Notes: generated by a model from the letters alone, not told the origin. 64,000 nucleotides of DNA from Neospora caninum Liverpool (GCF_000208865.1 NC_018392.1:1818793-1882792); one strand, 5' to 3'; positions 23,901 to 38,900 are shown, counted from the first letter of the stretch. A program made the numbers and translations.

Positions 23901-26900
23901 TCCATGGAAAGTTGTCCCGTAAAATAATGCATCCCTGGTATGATGTGTGTACCTTTAGGCTCCTGGGTATGCAGCAGGGGCGGCGGGAGTCTTTTCACAT
24001 GGCAGGATGGTTTGCTTACTCGCTGCGTAGCAGAGGGCCGCTGGTGCATTTTCGAACAAGTTCAAAGGCTTTCGACGAACGTGCTGACACTCCTGGCCAA
24101 CGTCGCCACGGAAGGACGGTTGGTGATCGACGAGCAGCATCGCGTAGTGCAAGCACATCCCAGGTTTGCTCTATTCGCCACCATTACGCCTAATGAGGTG
24201 GTGGGAACTGGCGGCCTTTCGGCCTTTCTCCAGGCACTACGCTCCCCAGCCACATTCTCTCACCAGCTGCCGCCCGCTTCTAGCTTTGATGGAGGAAGCA
24301 GTGGGCCTCTGGGGGGGGTTCCTGCTGGAGAACTTGATGGCGCGACTCCAGCATCTCGAAAAATGGAGAGGTGCCCCCGAACATCAACCCTTGCATGCGC
24401 AACTCAAGATGGTGCTCCTGGTGGCCGGGGAAACGCGAAGGCGGTCCTGCTCCAGCTCTTTCGCTCAGCACCAGAAACACCTCCTTTGCTGAGGCCATGG
24501 ATCACGTTACATGTACCTCATCCGACGAAGGCTGACATTCTTCGCATCATCGAAAAGTCATTCCCGGCTGTAAACCCGATCGCTGCGCGCGTTGTTGCAG
24601 CAGTCCAGGCGTCGTGTTACGGCACCGCGAGTGCCTCGCCCGGGACGGCGATGCCAAGCGACGAGTACTGGGCAACGGAGCGCCAAAGGACGACCGAGTT
24701 CTACCGCGCCGCTGGAGGGCGGCTGCCTCAGCTACGCGACCTCCTGAAGCTCTGCAGACGACTGGAGATCGAAGCGCAGGCTATCGCCCCATCGGCACAG
24801 GGTGCATTTTCAGGCAATCACTTGACGGAGGCAGTTCGGTTACGGGTACTCCGGGCGGCCGTGGCGACTCTGTTTTCCTGCATAGGGAATGCAAAGGATC
24901 GCCTTGAAGTTGCGGCTCGTTTTGGGGCTGTGTGGCATCTGGACCGGAGCCTCGTCGCCTACCTGCTCGAGGAGGAGGTCCCATCTGTTCAGCTGAAACC
25001 GGATCATGTGGTCGTGGGGCCTTACACGCTGATGCGGGTGACCTCGGCAAACTCGTCTTCGGGGGAGTCGGCGTCCAAGTGTAGCCACCGAGGATCTGTG
25101 TCCTCGCGCCTGTCACACAGCGAGCGGCCAAATTTGGCGGCGCCGACTCGCAGCGTGCTGAACTCGACAGAGGCTCGGCTGGGCAACGACAGTGTCACAT
25201 CAACGCAGGAAACCGTTGCTAGGACCGGTTCCATTGGCTCCCCGTACTCTCCAACGCATTCGCAGCTGCGTCTCCTGCAGCAGGTCGCTGGTGCTCTCGC
25301 TCACGGCGAACCGCTGCTGCTGGTAGGAGACACGGGATGCGGGAAGACAGCTCTAGTGTCCTACGTTGGAGCGCTGACCGGCAATGAACTCGTTGTCTAC
25401 AACTTCAGCGAGCAAAGCGAGGCCGCGGATCTTATTGGGTCGTGGCGACCTGTTGAAGATCCCGCACGGCAAATCAAAGAAGTGTGGCAAGAATGCATAT
25501 CGCTTTTGCAAACGCAAGCTAGAACGGGTTTGATGCCAGTTGGTGCGCAAGACTGTCGAGGGAGCGAGGAGAATCTTGAACGCGATGCAACTCCCACAGA
25601 GAAGAGGAAAAAGAAAAAGACATTGGCGAAACATGACAGCGAGAACGACATCCGAGGGAGTAGTGATGACCCACAACGACAGTATGGCAAGCTGGAGATG
25701 CCGCAGTTGCTGGTTAACGGACAGCGGCTGTTGCATCGCAGAGCATTCCTTGCAGTTCTGGAACTCATTATAGCCGTGGCGAGAGCATCGAAAGATTCAT
25801 TTGATGGTAACGGGGCAGTGGCTGGCGGTCCTTCGTCTCGGGAAGGAGGGAAAAGGAGACCGACGAAGGGACTAAAATTGAAGATAGAGGACAAGAGGCA
25901 AGGGCTGATGCACATTGGCGGCGCGACCGCAGAGGTGGCCCATGCCGACCGCGACCGTCAGCATGGCGAAGATACCATCGCGGCTGTTGCATCCATCCGC
26001 TGGCAGAAACTCGCGAATCAATGCGAGCGGTTGCTACGTGACCCAGAGGTAGTCGGGGAAAGTGCGCCGACTCCACTGTCGCTCTCTTCGTATCTCGTTT
26101 CAGTGGGTCTCAAGACAGACGCGTCACCCTTGGCGGGCACGCCCACGTCTTCGAGCTCAACGCCAAGCAATATTGGAGGCGGAAAAACGCATGGGATGAG
26201 GTCCCCAATTCGTTTCAGTCTTCGTGAAGGTCTGCTCGTCGATGCGATCCGAACGGGCAAGTGGCTGCTTCTTGATGAAATAAATCTGGCGCCAGCAGAT
26301 GTTTTGCAGCGTCTCTTGGGAATCCTAGATGATCCCAAAGAACCCTTTCTGGTACTGGAAGACAGCAGCCGGGCTCCCGTTCAGCGCCACCCGAACTTCC
26401 GGCTCTTTGCTTGTATGAATCCGCCGCGTATTAGCAGCGTGTCCAGTCCGTCTGGGACATCGATAGCTTCGCCCATCAGAAACAGGAATGCAACAGGGAA
26501 GGGGGGACCCATTATTGAGGGCCCGACAAGCGCTGCTACAGGCAAAAAGGAGCTTCCGTTTGATTTCCGTAACCGGTTCACTGAGCTCTACGTCGACGAG
26601 ATCACGCAAATCGAGGACGTGGTTGCAATCGTCGACAGCTACCTAGTTCCTCTTGCTCCACATCCGCCCTCTCGCTCGCTTGCCCAGGTGTACCTACAGC
26701 TGCGTAAGCTTGCGTCCGACTACCAGATCTTGGATGGCTCTCGGCGACCTCCGTCCTTTTCCGTCCGGACACTTGTCCGCGCACTGAAGCACTGCGTTGC
26801 AACGGTGCGAAGGCCTGTGTCGCCGTCTCCGCTTCATGTGGCGCTCTCTGACGGTGTGCTGTCGGCCTTCGCCACGCCGCTTGCGTCTAGCAGCGTCAGG

Positions 26901-29900
26901 GTCGTAGAGGAACTGTTGCAGTCCACACTGGGCAGCGCTGGCACTAAAAGTTCTGAATCTCGGGCGGCGAAACCGAGGGAAAAAGATACAAGTCTGGCTG
27001 GGCGGGCTGACGTGACATTGGTCATGTCCAGTGACGGCCGCAAGGTGGAGTATGTCAAGGTCGAGGGGTATCTTATTAAAGCTGGTACGTTTAGATATTA
27101 CCATTGCAGCGTTCGTGCATTTGAAGTCCTGCAGAGGCTTCGCTGCCTCATAGCGAAGCGCATCTGTTGCTGGATAGGGCTAGAAAACACGCTTCACCTC
27201 TCTGGATGCCTCGGTTGGATGGCCGCGGGAGGCGTACCTGTTTGATAAGCTGTGGACCGCCGTGTGAGCCAAAGAGTGGAGTTCACCACACTTTCATGCC
27301 CAGCATAAAACGAAGGCCACTTGTGTTCAGTTCTGGCTTATCGGCACAGCACTGCAGCGAGCCAGTCTGAATATGCACGCGTTAAGAACCCCGCGTGGCA
27401 GCTATGCGGCAACGTGCGACCGCGTGCAACTTGTGTTCTTGCGGCGCAGGCCCGCTGCCCATCGACGTCGACGGGGCTCATGAACGCTACGTCGTGACGC
27501 CTTCCGTTCGAGCGCAGCTGCGGACACTTGCTCGGCATCTCTCCGGTAGCCGGTCGGCTCTTCTTCTCGAAGGGCCAACATCTGCGGGGAAGACGACAGT
27601 TGTGTCGTTCCTGGCTAAGCTGACAGGTCACGCGTTCCTGCGAATCAATAATCATGAGCACACGGATGTTCAGGAGTACACGGGACAGTACGTGTGTGGC
27701 GAGAAGGGAGACATCGTCTTCGAGGAGGGCCCTCTTGTCAAGGCGGCCAGGGAAGGTTCCTGGGTTGTAATCGACGAGCTGAATCTCGCGCCCAGCGAGG
27801 TTCTCGAAGGTACGTTCCAGCTATCAAGCAGCTGTGCTTCACCAAGGTTCTGTACAACCGTACCATGAACCCTTCGGACAGTGAGCGGAGGGAGACGGTA
27901 GGAGACACTGCTCTGCAGGGGCGAAGCTGCGCCCATTCGACGGTCTGAATTTGCCATGTTCACTGGTGTAGAAGGCATGAGCAAGTGATTTATCTGCGAG
28001 CCCACAGCGTTAGCGTGCGGGTTATGTCTCCAAATACCTTCAGGGTTGAACCGTTTGCTCGATGACAATCGTGAACTGTTTATCCCCGAGACGAACACGA
28101 CGGTAAAGGCGCACGCAGACTTCCAGCTGTTCGCCACGCAAAATCCGTCCTGCTTGGGACAGTACGGCGGTCGTAAGAATTTGTCGCGAGCCTTCCGAAA
28201 TCGCTTCGTTGAGCTTTTCTTCACCGACTTCCCAGCCTCCGACCTCCTCGTTATGCTGCAACATCGGTGCAAACTACCTCTCTCGCGGGCTCAGGCGATT
28301 CTACGGACGTACACGGAACTTGCGACCAAGCGTTCCCGCAGCTCTGTAAGTGCAGCTCTGGTCTGTTGCCTGGTCGTGCGTGTTTGAACGTCTTAGGGCA
28401 CCATAACGATTTGATGCAGTGCGCCCATCGTGGGCAGAGAGTTCGGATTTGCTCTCCTCTTGGTCTCTGATGAGTCGGTATACGAATCACTCTGTGGACC
28501 GTGATTCGATTGATCGAATGCAAACTACCGATTCGCACGCCTTGAGTATGTGGATCGTGATACAAGCCGATTCGTGCTTCGAAACATGGCATCGGCTAAG
28601 CGTGTCTGCTGTTTGATAGCCGTCACTCATCAGGAGAATGTTCACATGGAGGGTGTGCGTTCAAGATCTGTGCAAATCACTTAGTGTGGCGTGAGTCTCG
28701 GTGACGCCTCTGTGATCGTTGTAGGAAGGTGAGTGAGCGAAGGTACTTGATGATGCTTCTAGCGGGACTGCCTTGAAGGTGCGTGACTCCTGCCCGTTAT
28801 AGCTACCGTAGCTGAGCATGCGCCACTGACCCTGAAGCGGCACGCCCACGCCGCGTGCGGCCTGGGCCTTCTGAACAGTCAAAAGAGCAAACCTACGAAC
28901 TGTTGCTGCGTTTCTTCGGAAGCACCTTGGCAGCCGCCCCAGATTTTTCTCGATGCTCTGCGTCCCTTTTCATGCGCAGGTTTTCTCCGGATCTCACAGT
29001 TTCATGACGATTCGCGACCTTCTTCGGTGGGGTCGCCGAGTCGGGAACTCTCCGTTTACTTTCGCCGAATCCGGATCAGACAGGGAGCGGGGCTGCGTGA
29101 AAGGCAGTGCTGCGGCTATGCCAAATCGCATCAAGGGACAACTCGCTTCTGAAACGAAACAGTCGGAGGCTGTCGCAGCGCATGCCTCGCTGCCGGCTCC
29201 TTCGTCCATGGAAGAAGTGGCGGTGGAGGGGTGGATCCTGATAGGGGAGCGTTTGCGTAACCAAGATGAGCGAGAGATGGTGCAGGAGGCCATTGAGCGC
29301 CATTGTCTCAAGTCGACCGCTCGCCACCCGAAGCGCCTTTCCGTCGACTACACAGCAGACCCTTACGTTTCGCGATTCCGCACGCGGTTAGAGAAAAAAA
29401 TTGCTGGTGTGTTATCCGCGTCTGAAGACTCCTCGAACAAATGCACGACAACGCGCGAGCCGGCGACAGTTTCAGGACAGACGCCTCGGAAGGAGCTTGG
29501 AGCACTGCCCGGTTCTTCCGAAACGAATGGAAACGGGGGGGGCAGTAGTGGAAACCATCGTAGCACTGAATCGCGGCTGCCTCCGTGCTTTCCCTTCGTC
29601 TTCACAGAAAGTTCGTGCCGCCTCTTAGCCCTCCTGCTTCGCTGTGTTGCATTCGATGAACCCGCACTTTTAGTTGGCGAGACTGGCGGAGGGAAGACTG
29701 CAACGTGTGAGCTGGTAGCGTGGGTCGAGGGTCACCGAGCGAGTGCAGCTGCGGAGTTTGCGAAGTGCCGCGAGGCGGGGGCGGACTCAGCTCCTGACCA
29801 GGCTGTACACAGCCCCGAGGATGCGAACAAGGACACTAATCTGATGAGCATGTTTAACTGCTATTTGCAAATGGAAGCGGCAGATTTGCTCGGAGGCATG

Positions 29901-32900
29901 AAGCCAATTGGCAGGGAGAGAGTTCGACGCGCGGAGGAGGAGGAGCGACAGGGCAGAAGTATCTTGAAACGTTTGCTGACGTTCAGCTGCGAAAAGGATG
30001 TTACATGTGACATCGCCGAAAGTCCTGTCTCACATGCATCGCCGTCGAGTCTCCCGGCAGCATTCAGGAAGTCAGCTGCCGCGCACACCGCTGACGCCTT
30101 CCGGTTCCTGGGTGGCTCGGCTAAAGCTGTCGGAGCAGCCGTGAGCGCTGCTGGAGGGGACTGGGTCAGATGTGCAGAAATGATATGTCGGGCAATCAAG
30201 GCGGCGCTCAGACGCTCCTTAGTTACCGGGACGAATGAGACCAAAGTTACCGGGACGAATGAGACCAAAGCGGTGTCCGTCTGCAATATGGCCGCGCCGC
30301 GTCACCAGCAGAGAGGAAGCCGAGATCCTGAGACATCGACCGCGAACGCTACCGAGGGTCAGGACAAGAACGGCAGTGGGAAGGACGTCAGTACGAGGCA
30401 GTGGCAAAACATGGAGAACGAGGAAGCCGAAGATGCTGGCAGCAAACAAGCGAGCAGAAACAGGAGAAAGGCGAAGCGACGGAGAGAACGGGCAGTAGGC
30501 TCGGAATTGGACGTCGCGACCGAGAAACTCGACAGCTCCGGAACGGCAGAGCCCCCGCACTCTTTGAGCGAACAGGCCGGGACACGCCCAGGCTGCCTCG
30601 CTCGTCTGAGTGCTGCACCAAGTGGACACTCAGACGGTAAAGATCTGGCAGACAAAGAGGAAAACGCGAGTTCTGAAACGGACAGCGATCGTGAAAAATG
30701 TCGCGTCTACGTCGACGCCGTGATGAGAGCTTGCACACAGTGGCTTGCGGCTGTACGCAGGACGCAGCAGGTTTTCGAGTGGGAAGATGGCCCGATCGTG
30801 AGGGCGATGAAACAAGGCCAAATGTTTCTTCTGGATGAAATATCTCTCGCTCAGGATGCGGTACTCGAGAGGCTGAACTGTCTCCTGGAAGACTCCAGAG
30901 AAATCGTGCTCAGCGAGAAAGGTGGAGATGTAGAGATTATCAAGGCTGCCCCAGGTTTCAGGTTCTTCGCGACTATGAATCCTGGGGGCGACTTCGGCAA
31001 GCGAGAATTGTCTCCAGCTCTCCGGAACAGACTGACTGAAATCTATGTTCCTTCTTTTGACTTTGAGTCCGAGGACGCCGTAGCCCTCGTTAACCGTCGA
31101 CTCTTATCGACGGCGTGCGACTTCGTGATCCGAAAGCTTGCCCAATTAGAGACGCGACTCGCTGCCGACGAGGGAGCTAATGCCAAGAAGGGGATCAGCC
31201 AAGAGGCCAATGGAAGTATGGCGCTATCGCCGTCTGCAAGGCTACCTCAGAAACAGACGGACAACGCAACAAGCTGCACGGGGGTGACGGTTGTCTCTGA
31301 CGAGGACTGCCGTACAGAAGCTTGTTTGACGGCTGTGTCGTCGGCGGTGCTCAAGGTATTGGCATGGTTCGGTCGCCACGCTCAGCGAGGCACGTCGGTG
31401 CGTGATATTTTAAGCTGGGTGTCTTTCATGGACGCGTTCGTGAGTCAACAGACCCGACTTCTCGAGTCGTTGGACAGGGAGAGGGAGCGCGCCATGGTAG
31501 TTGGAGCGAGTGCCGATGGCAGGAGTTCCGCCGCGCACCTGGTCACTCAAGCTTCGGCGTGGGCGTTAATTGAGGGATTTGTACACGGAGGGTGCACGAC
31601 CCTTTTAGATGGTCTTGGAGTTGGCAACGAAGTGCGTGTTAGCAGGAATGAATTGGTGGATTTGGAGATGCTCCTGTTGCACGGAGGGAAGCCTTGTGAC
31701 GGTGAACCGGTGGCGCGAGACGCTGTGGACGGAGACTGTGACCCTCAGCGGACAATTGAGACGCGCATCGTAAGCCAGGGAAGTCAGAAACTGGCACGTC
31801 GGGCCATCCTGGTGGTGCTCCTGATAGAAGCGGCGAAGCTTCAGGCGTTTCTGGGGGTGACGGACATTGAAGAGGCGACCCCGCTTCGCACGCTGAAGGA
31901 AACGGCGCTGTCCGGTACCAAGACGTCTTCCTCTCGAGGTGCCGGCAGGGAGGTGCTCTTGTCCTCGATAATCGCGCTTCGTCAGAGAGGCGCCCTGACG
32001 CTTTCCTGGAGACAGGTCGTCGATTCGTTTGGAGAAGACGGCTTTGAGTGGGCGAGGCGGGCACTGCGAGAAATGGCTGAGGGGAACTCACACCAAGACC
32101 CGTTGCCAAGCGGGGTGCCGAAGCGGTGGCTCAGCAGTCTCGCTGTTGGCCCGTTCCGGCTGCCAGGGAAGCACAACGCCAAGGTGGAGACGCCTCTGTC
32201 CTGTACCCAGAGAACCCGCGAAGGCGCGGCTGCGGATCAGTTGACTGAGCACAAATCGGGACTTTCAGCTTGTGAGGCCGCCGCGACAGCGCGCGAATCC
32301 AGTGCTGAAGTCGCAGAGCGAGCTGGTTTCGTCATTAGGTCACCGGCGACTATTGTGACCCTGGGGAAACTTTTGCGATGCCTTTTGTTGGTGCAAGGAG
32401 ACGTTCAGGCACCGCTAGACGACGATAGGAGGGAGACTGCAGAGGACGAGGCAGTGCCACGCCATCCGGTGCGGCGCTCCGCGACTGGGCGACATGCTGT
32501 GTTACTGGAGGGACCTCCCGGAGCTGGAAAGACCTTTGCTCTGGGAATGCTTGCAGCACTGTGTGGACGTCGTCTTGTACGCATGAATATGAGCGAAGAT
32601 TCAGAGCTGAGTGATTTAGTCGGAATGTTCGTCCCCTGCGGTTCTGAGGACGAAGATCGAAAGGAGCCGTCAGAGCCAGCGGAAGTTAGCGAAAATGCTG
32701 CGAAAGCTACTGCTGAAAACCAGGATACCTCACGCGAGCGCGAGGGTGGGGCAGACTCGGATAGCACCAAAACCGACACCTCTTCACAGTTCCGGTAAGA
32801 CAGCTCGCATCTGCAACAAAGTCTTTCGTGCTCCTCAGGTGCTAGCCACGTTCCAGCAGACGGCGAGCCGCTGTATCTGCCAAATATCTTCGCTGCGGTT

Positions 32901-35900
32901 CGTGTCGTTTGCCTTGGCTGCAGGTGGGTTGATGGGGTGCTGACGCGTGCGGTGCGGAACGGAGACTGGATTTTGCTCGATGAGATCAACTTGGCAAGCC
33001 AAGCGACGCTGGAGGGCCTGAATTCGCTCCTGGACCATCGGCGTTGCCTGTTCCTTCCGAGCTCTCCAGCGCCGCTCATTGCCCCTCCATCGTTTTGTCT
33101 GTTCGCAACACAAAACCCTGCGGCAGCACGAATGGAGTCTGGCAAGACGTGGCAGGAAGGGATGGACAGCGCCTCCGCCGATGGGCGCGCAGGTGCCGAA
33201 GAATACAACAATGTGGAAGCTGAGCTGCCGGGGGAGGAGAAAATTGGTTGGAAAACGAATTTTAATCGTGCGCCGCAGACCAGGGGAGTGAGCGGCCGAA
33301 AAGGCCTGCCACAGTCGTTCTTGAATCGATTCTACAAGCTGTCGGTAGACGACTTGGGACCGAGCGATCTCAGGGCGATCGCATCGAACATCATCAAAAT
33401 CCGCCAGAACGGTGCTTTGTCAGATCTGGAGAGGACGTCTACGGTCTTCTCTTCATGCGTCGTTCAATCGGTGCTGGCGCTTCGAGGAGTGTCGTGGGCC
33501 GGAGCCTTTCAGGGCCGAGAAGAATGGGAATGGAACGTCCGGGATGTCGTCAAAGTGATGCGCCTTATTTCACAAGGAGTAAGGGGCGTCGGCGGATCGA
33601 GTAGCTGGGAAGGGTACCTTTATGACAACCCGCTTTGGAATGGGGTCGTTTGGGTTGGAGCATTAACTCTGGTGCAATTATGTCCACTCCGGCTACGTTC
33701 GTGGGAAGACAAGGCCTTAGTCCGCGTGTGACCATATGTAAATTGCCGAAATCGAGCGAATTCTTGAAGATATTAGCCACTGACCGCCGGCGAGCTTCGG
33801 CATTCACTATTGGTGACACAAAAGTGCACAGATGGTGCAGAGTAGGTGCGTGCAGAACGGATCGCAGTAAGGCGGGTTTCCCACTTTTTCTCGTCATCGT
33901 TGACAATGGTGTTTCAGCTACTGGTTTGCTGACAATCTTGTGGAATCTGCTGTTTTATTGGTCTCTTCTGTGCAGCTTCCTTCTCGGGACTTCCGTGTCG
34001 CCATTGCCGTCACACTCCTCTCCCGGCTTCGCTGCAAGAGAGATGTTGACGCCGCATCTGCCTGTCTTCAACAGTGTTTTGAAATGGCAGGGATCCACCC
34101 AGGCAGGGTGCAGAAAGCAGCAGACGGTGCAGCCCAAGACAGCGACCGGTTTTCAAATGGCGAACGGCTTGAGTGGTGGAATTACTGGGGACGCCGTTTG
34201 TTCGAAGGAGGAAGTGTGACCCAGTCAGTGGTGGGCGACATGTCGCGTCAGCGCCTGTCATTCGGCTCGAGCGCTGCAGCAACAGCTGCTAGCGCTAGGG
34301 GGAACCAGGGTTTCTTGGAGTTCTTGCGCTTCGACGGCAGTGGCGGCAATTTGTGGATAGGCGAGATGGCCCTACCTGTGGCGGCGGCCTCATGTAGAGA
34401 CGCCGAGGGTGGACGTTCTCGATCGGAAGCCGCCACTGAAGCAGCGGAGCCTCCGGCTGCCGCACCTTCCAACGACACCATGGTGGTGCTCCTCGATTCT
34501 CAGAGAGCGCTCATCGGCGCTGTGGCCTGCGCGGTCAAAGCGCAGTGGCCTGTTCTGCTAGTCGGCGATCCGGGAAGCGGTGAGCGCAGTGCGGGTAGAC
34601 TCAAAGGAATACTGGGCGTTTGTCTCCTTTTTCGCGAACCACATGAAGGGTGCTGGGCCCCGTAGGCGTTTATGATGGCTAGATTTGCTCGACGAGTCAT
34701 GCGTACGACTAACTACTGAAGTGCAGGTGGCCAAGGACAGTGTAACAAGCGAGGCCTGTAGGCCCAGCGATCCCGCGAGTTTATGCTAGTCGAAGGCGGA
34801 AGAAGTCAAATGCTGGTTGCATAATGTGTAAACCAAGTGTTTTGTTACCACGTCAGCCGCGTCGCCATTTGTGAGTCGACTTCTCGCTTCACCTCACCCC
34901 GTGCTTGCCTTTCTCTTCGTATGTGGTATCCCTCTGCTCTCAGGAAAGTCGAGTGTCGTTCGCTGGCTAGCCAGCGCCCTTCGTGAGCCGCTGTGTGAGA
35001 TGCGGCTTTCGCCCACGATGGACTCTTCAGATCTTTTCGGTGCTTTCCAAAATGTAGACGATTTCGGAGAGTTGCTTGAGATTGCTGCCCAGGTTGATTC
35101 TCTTGCCCTGGGATTTATTCAGCAGTGTACTACTTCTCCAGAGGAAGAGGTGTGGCCTGCCGACGTAGAGCAGACTCTGAGCACTCTGCAGGCGGGTCGA
35201 GCACGACTGGAATTCGTCAGAGGCTTTACTAGGACGAGTGTAACCGACAACGGCCGGGATGCTCAGCAGCAAGGAGGGGACGGGTTCACATCTCTTGGTG
35301 AGGCATGCCGAAACGTACTGCGGATTGTGATGAAGGCCTCTGGATTAGCTCCGAAACGCCCTGCCTCAGAGGGCCTTCAGCTGTCCCCAGGGCGAGGTAG
35401 CTGTGTGTGGGGTAGTCTTCGCTGCCTAGGACTGGACGCAAAGCGTCTAAATCGACGTCTCGTGAAGCTGATGGCATCTAGGTCGAAACCGTCCACTGGT
35501 GCAGCGGAAGGCGGTTCGCAGAGGTTCAAGTGGCAAGATAGCCCACTAGTGACGGCGGTTGAACGGGGGAGCTGGATGCTGCTCCGTGATGCACACCTTT
35601 GTCCACCAGCTGTCTTAGATCGGCTGAACGCCCTGCTGGAAGAAAATGGCGAGCTGCTTCTTACTGAGTCAGGACGGCCTCGTCGGTTGCGGCCTCATTC
35701 GCAATTCCGTATTTTCTTGACAGCCGAGACCGAACGGGCGAAGGCTCTCTCAAACGCGCTCAGGAACCGTTGCTTGGAAGTTTTCGTTCAGTCAGCAGCA
35801 GGCGCCGCCACGCAAGGTTACAAGGGAGTTACGGACGTCATAGAGGGCAAAGATGTCGAGACGACCGCAGATGCCGGGACAAGTGATGCTCTCGCCCTGA

Positions 35901-38900
35901 CTTATTCCCTTGGTGACAGCCGCACTCAGACGTGCAAAGACGTTTCCATACTCAAGCAGTCACCGACGATACCGAGGCAGCTTAGCGGCGATGCGACATC
36001 AGCTTTCCGTCGGTTCGTGAAAGCGCTTCTTCGGTTTGATGGACGGGATAGAGCCTCGCGCGCCGACGACGACTTCCCCGCAGAAAGCTACGAACACAGC
36101 GCCACCCAGAGAGTTTGCTCTGCCGGCTTCTTGACGAGATGCGGTTCAGCCTGGGTTCAGCCGTTGCTGGAGGCAAGTATGGCACCTCCTTCTGTCGGGT
36201 TCGCCACCGATCCGGGTTGGAAGCCGGGTCAGTCGGGGTCCGCAGTTGTTACTTTGAGACTTCTAGGAAAGTTCCTGGACTGGAGCAGAGTCCAGCACCG
36301 GGGCGACAACATCCCAGGCGAGATTTGTGATGCGGCAGGACACATGGATGCAACGAGAATCGCTGTTGCAGAGTTTGACGGGTGCGACAAGGGGACGTAT
36401 TTGCTCGCGGCTGCTATGGGCGGAACACACGCTAGACTTATTGGTCTCATGGAGAAGCTGGCAGGCAATGAGATTCAGATGTTCCTGAAGCTGGCACGTA
36501 GGGAACTCACTTCAAGGTCGTCGGGCACCATCTACGGGTACACCACCGAGGGCGACTCTTTGCAGGCGGGCGAATCTCTCAGCGTCACGGACGACGAATG
36601 GGGAGCCACGGTACATGGCTCAAGTGAGAAGGAACAATCCGTCCGGAGGTTTTTGCAACATCTACGCGAAGGGTTTGCGGAGCCTATCCTTGCTGAAGGG
36701 CTCCGAAGACTGGCAGAGATGGTGCAGCAATCAAGTTCTGGAAAGAAGGCGCGAACCCGGGCGACGTGGGGTTGTCTGCAGGGCTGGTGTCAAACGTACC
36801 TTTCTACTTGTCGGTTGGCAGAGGCGGACCAGAAGGATTCTTGCGACAACTCCACGCTTGTTGCTGACGATGTTGCCGAAGACCACGGGACGTGCTCGGC
36901 TTCCGACCCTTTCCTGAACTCCATCGATTTCAATCAACTCTTCACCTCATTCTTGTGGAGGTATGCCGATGTCTTTGGCGATGGTCCCGTTTGGAGGCTG
37001 GTTCTTTTGCTGCTTCTTCAAGCGTCTCTCGAGTCACAGGCGGCTTGTGCTGGGCTTCGGATTGGGCTGCCCGGCGTCGAAAGGCAAGGCCCGCACGCCA
37101 CTGCTTCTCAAAACCTGGCCTCGCGGCAGGGATCGCGTGCGGCATTCCACGCGGACAGTTCCGCCGGCATCATGCTTCCGGGTTCCTCGCACAGCCTTCT
37201 CCAGCCGGCCCTCCAATACCTCTGCACAACATCCTCAGCGACAGCCACTCTTGGGTACATGCCAACTGGACCTGCGACGCAGATCCGCACTGAGGCAGCG
37301 CTGCTTCTGGCCCTCCTGCACTCCCGCCGAAGCTTCCAGACGGACGGCGCGACCCTAGGCGACGTCGCCATAGCGCTTCAGATGATCGTTGCTCACTCCG
37401 CGTCAAAAGCGGAGCTGTTGCAGCGTCTTTCGTTCTTGTCCGCAGTCTGCACTGCGTACAGCGAGCCCCACACGAGGACAAATCTGGCCCAGGGTGCAGG
37501 TCGGGTCGGTGTCAGTCCAGGGGGCGATGGGCCGTTGTCTCCCCAGACCCCACGCGGTCGCGCCCGTGGGAAACGGGAACGCATCGACAGTGGGTCGGAG
37601 AGGCCGCAGGAAGAGGCAGAATCTGGAGCGGCTCTGCACTCTTTCACGTCTCTTGTCGATGCCTTGTCAGAGGAGTACCTGCTCGCATCTGTCGAGGCTC
37701 TGTCGGGCAGCGTCGAAACCGCAGGCAGGGCCTTCACTGCAATGTCTGTACTTCGTCAGCGCCTTCAGGGGGATGAGGTTCCCGTCTCGCGAGGACTAGT
37801 CAGTGGCCTCCCGCCAGTGTTGGAAGCGTACAAAACACTCGCGTGCTGGAATGTGTCGCACGAAGCGGCAGCTCAGGGTGTAGAGTCTCGCGAAGCTAAG
37901 TCTCGAACAAGACCAAGAACGTATGTCGGAGAAATGCCTGACAACAAGCACACCGCGGTTGACCAAGGAGCGGGGATGACGCTGCCAGCCAGTGGCGAAA
38001 GCGACAATGCGCTTGCTACATCTGTAGAGGAAATGCGTCTCCTTCGCAGCCTGTTACAAGCTTTCGAGGCGGCATTCCGCTCCCTGCTGTTGCCTGCTCG
38101 ATTAGTCGCCTCTCGGCAACTTGTTGAAGCTAAAACGCGGACAGATCTTGATGCTTGGGCAACAAAATTTCTCTCCCCTAGGTTTTCTGCTTTTTGCGGC
38201 ATTTCCGACACCCCACCTGTCTTTGGGCGTACCGCGGGGCCAAGCAATGGAACAGAAATGGAATCATACCCGGAAAGCCAGATAAAGGCAGCAGTGTGTC
38301 CTGAACCAGGGAGCCAGGGCGTCGGCAAAGGCGCTTGCGCTTCAGGAACTCGACGAGGGCCAGCGTTTTGCGTATTGCTTCTGTCGCACATGCAAGCGAC
38401 TGGAATACCTTTTCACTGGGAGATGAAACGGTATTCCCACCACGAGAATGCGGAGAGCTTTGCAGGACATGCAGATGCTGTTTTCTCTCTCGTGACGCCG
38501 GCGTTTCTCCTTTCGTTACACGATGCACTTATGCGGGCGTATGACCACTTGGTTTCAGAAATTACCGTGCACTTTACAAACCCTCGCCGTTGCTCCGTTG
38601 TCACTCTTGATGCTCGGCGACTTGATGGGAGCGGGCTGCAAATGCGTGATGCGATTCGGAAGCACACTGCGGGTCTGGCCGTACTGACAGAGTCATTTGT
38701 TTGCCTCATCCACCTCCTCGAGCACCTCCTCAAAGCCTATCCGTTCAGCGACCTCGTGGCGACCTGTCCGTGGGCGAGCCGTAGAGACCCTAACCTCGAA
38801 GCAGCCGTCGACTCACGCCGTGCCGCGGTCCCGTGCGGGTCGTCGCGCTTGGATGCCCACAGCCTTGGTATCCAAGAAGGGATGTTGCTTCGTGACAAAA

